A stretch of DNA of 64,000 nt from Bosea sp. OAE506 (lineage in GTDB: Bacteria; Pseudomonadota; Alphaproteobacteria; Rhizobiales; Beijerinckiaceae), in the NCBI RefSeq assembly GCF_040546595.1, contig NZ_JBEPOB010000001.1, positions 2,791,001 to 2,855,000 on the forward strand. The letters are read 5' to 3'. Under the pieces are notes generated by a model. That model saw only the letters and a list, made by a program, of their open reading frames with translations, searched no databases and was not told the origin of the DNA. The position numbers were made by a program, and so were the translations under genes. Below, piece after piece: positions 63,882 through 64,000 of this stretch. Positions within the stretch are counted from its first letter, which is position 1. Each line of letters opens with the position of its first letter.

Positions 63882-64000
63882 TCCGGGCTTTAGGATGTTT
63901 GACGGCCGGCGGCGACGCATGGTCTAAGTCTGGTCAGGGGTTCATCGCGACGACCCCGTGAGGCTTCGGCCCAAGGCTCGCGTCCATAATCCTCAGCTTC

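Overview
The window is high-GC DNA (mid to upper 60s % by eye) packed with bacterial genes on both strands. Gene content points to an alphaproteobacterium of the order Hyphomicrobiales (Rhizobiales). Evidence: usg, BcsS and ExoD homologues, a livHMGF set with a small extra membrane gene, a form II CO-dehydrogenase-like cluster, a neighbouring map-radC pair, and palindromic intergenic repeats beginning CGTCAT or CCTCATCCTGAGGAGC. Bosea or a close relative is my best guess, but this is inference from gene content. No prophage, insertion sequence, CRISPR array or rRNA operon was seen. One tRNA-Leu(UAA) is present.

Layout. 1-4144 (+): partial glutathione transferase, frameshifted rpe, purB, a phosphoesterase and an RBBP9-like hydrolase. 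4348-9962 (-): a complete branched-chain amino acid (or related amide) ABC importer, livH-livM-livG-livF, a DUF6867-like membrane protein, then the binding protein and a terminator; livM carries a frameshift. 10198-13749: a hydroxyproline-type catabolic set (cupin, FAD D-amino-acid dehydrogenase, epimerase) divergent from a GntR/FCD regulator, with a perfect palindrome between them. 13899-18909: flavin reductase, then an operon (-) pcaB, two-subunit aconitase X, pcaD, pcaC. 19062-32432: a CO-dehydrogenase-like molybdenum hydroxylase region with structural subunits (S-L-M), maturation genes (MoxR ATPase, VWA protein, two XdhC pieces, a molybdopterin-binding/nucleotidyltransferase fusion), a frameshifted CoxG-like gene, two NTF2-fold proteins, a LysE exporter and a globin-sensor-like chemoreceptor. 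32529-37683: small genes, SDR, BcsS, usg, ExoD and a GGDEF-EAL protein. 37750-41952 (-): an Anbu-type bacterial proteasome cluster (circularly permuted ATP-grasp, alpha-E, transglutaminase-fold, Anbu). 42150-50124: PG-binding-like protein, radC-map, FkbM methyltransferase, CinA-like protein, an AT-rich patch with a chimeric sequence scar, PAS-PAS chemoreceptor, gpt and an ICMT-like methyltransferase. 50135-63881: DMT exporter, Tat-exported M20 amidohydrolase, an amidase pair, a divergent PEP-carboxylase-like gene, acyl-CoA/ACP ligase, DUF1190, tRNA-Leu, aminotransferase, DUF938 and a CorC/HlyC-type membrane protein.

How genes work together. The liv operon imports amino acids or amides. The GntR region probably responds to hydroxyproline or a related compound; the nearby two-subunit AcnX may be a cis-3-hydroxy-L-proline dehydratase, although it sits inside a protocatechuate-branch operon. 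The cox region has structural and assembly genes for one molybdo-flavoprotein, but the large subunit carries AYRGAGR, the form II motif, so CO need not be the substrate. The Anbu cluster pairs an N-terminal-nucleophile protease with an amide-bond-forming ATP-grasp enzyme and is the most coherent poorly understood system here.

Cautions. rpe, livM and the CoxG-like gene are each broken by one inserted base with clean homology on both sides, so assembly error must be excluded before calling them pseudogenes. Many long reading frames opposite real genes are by-products of high GC and were left out. Family assignments come from motif recognition, with no database search.
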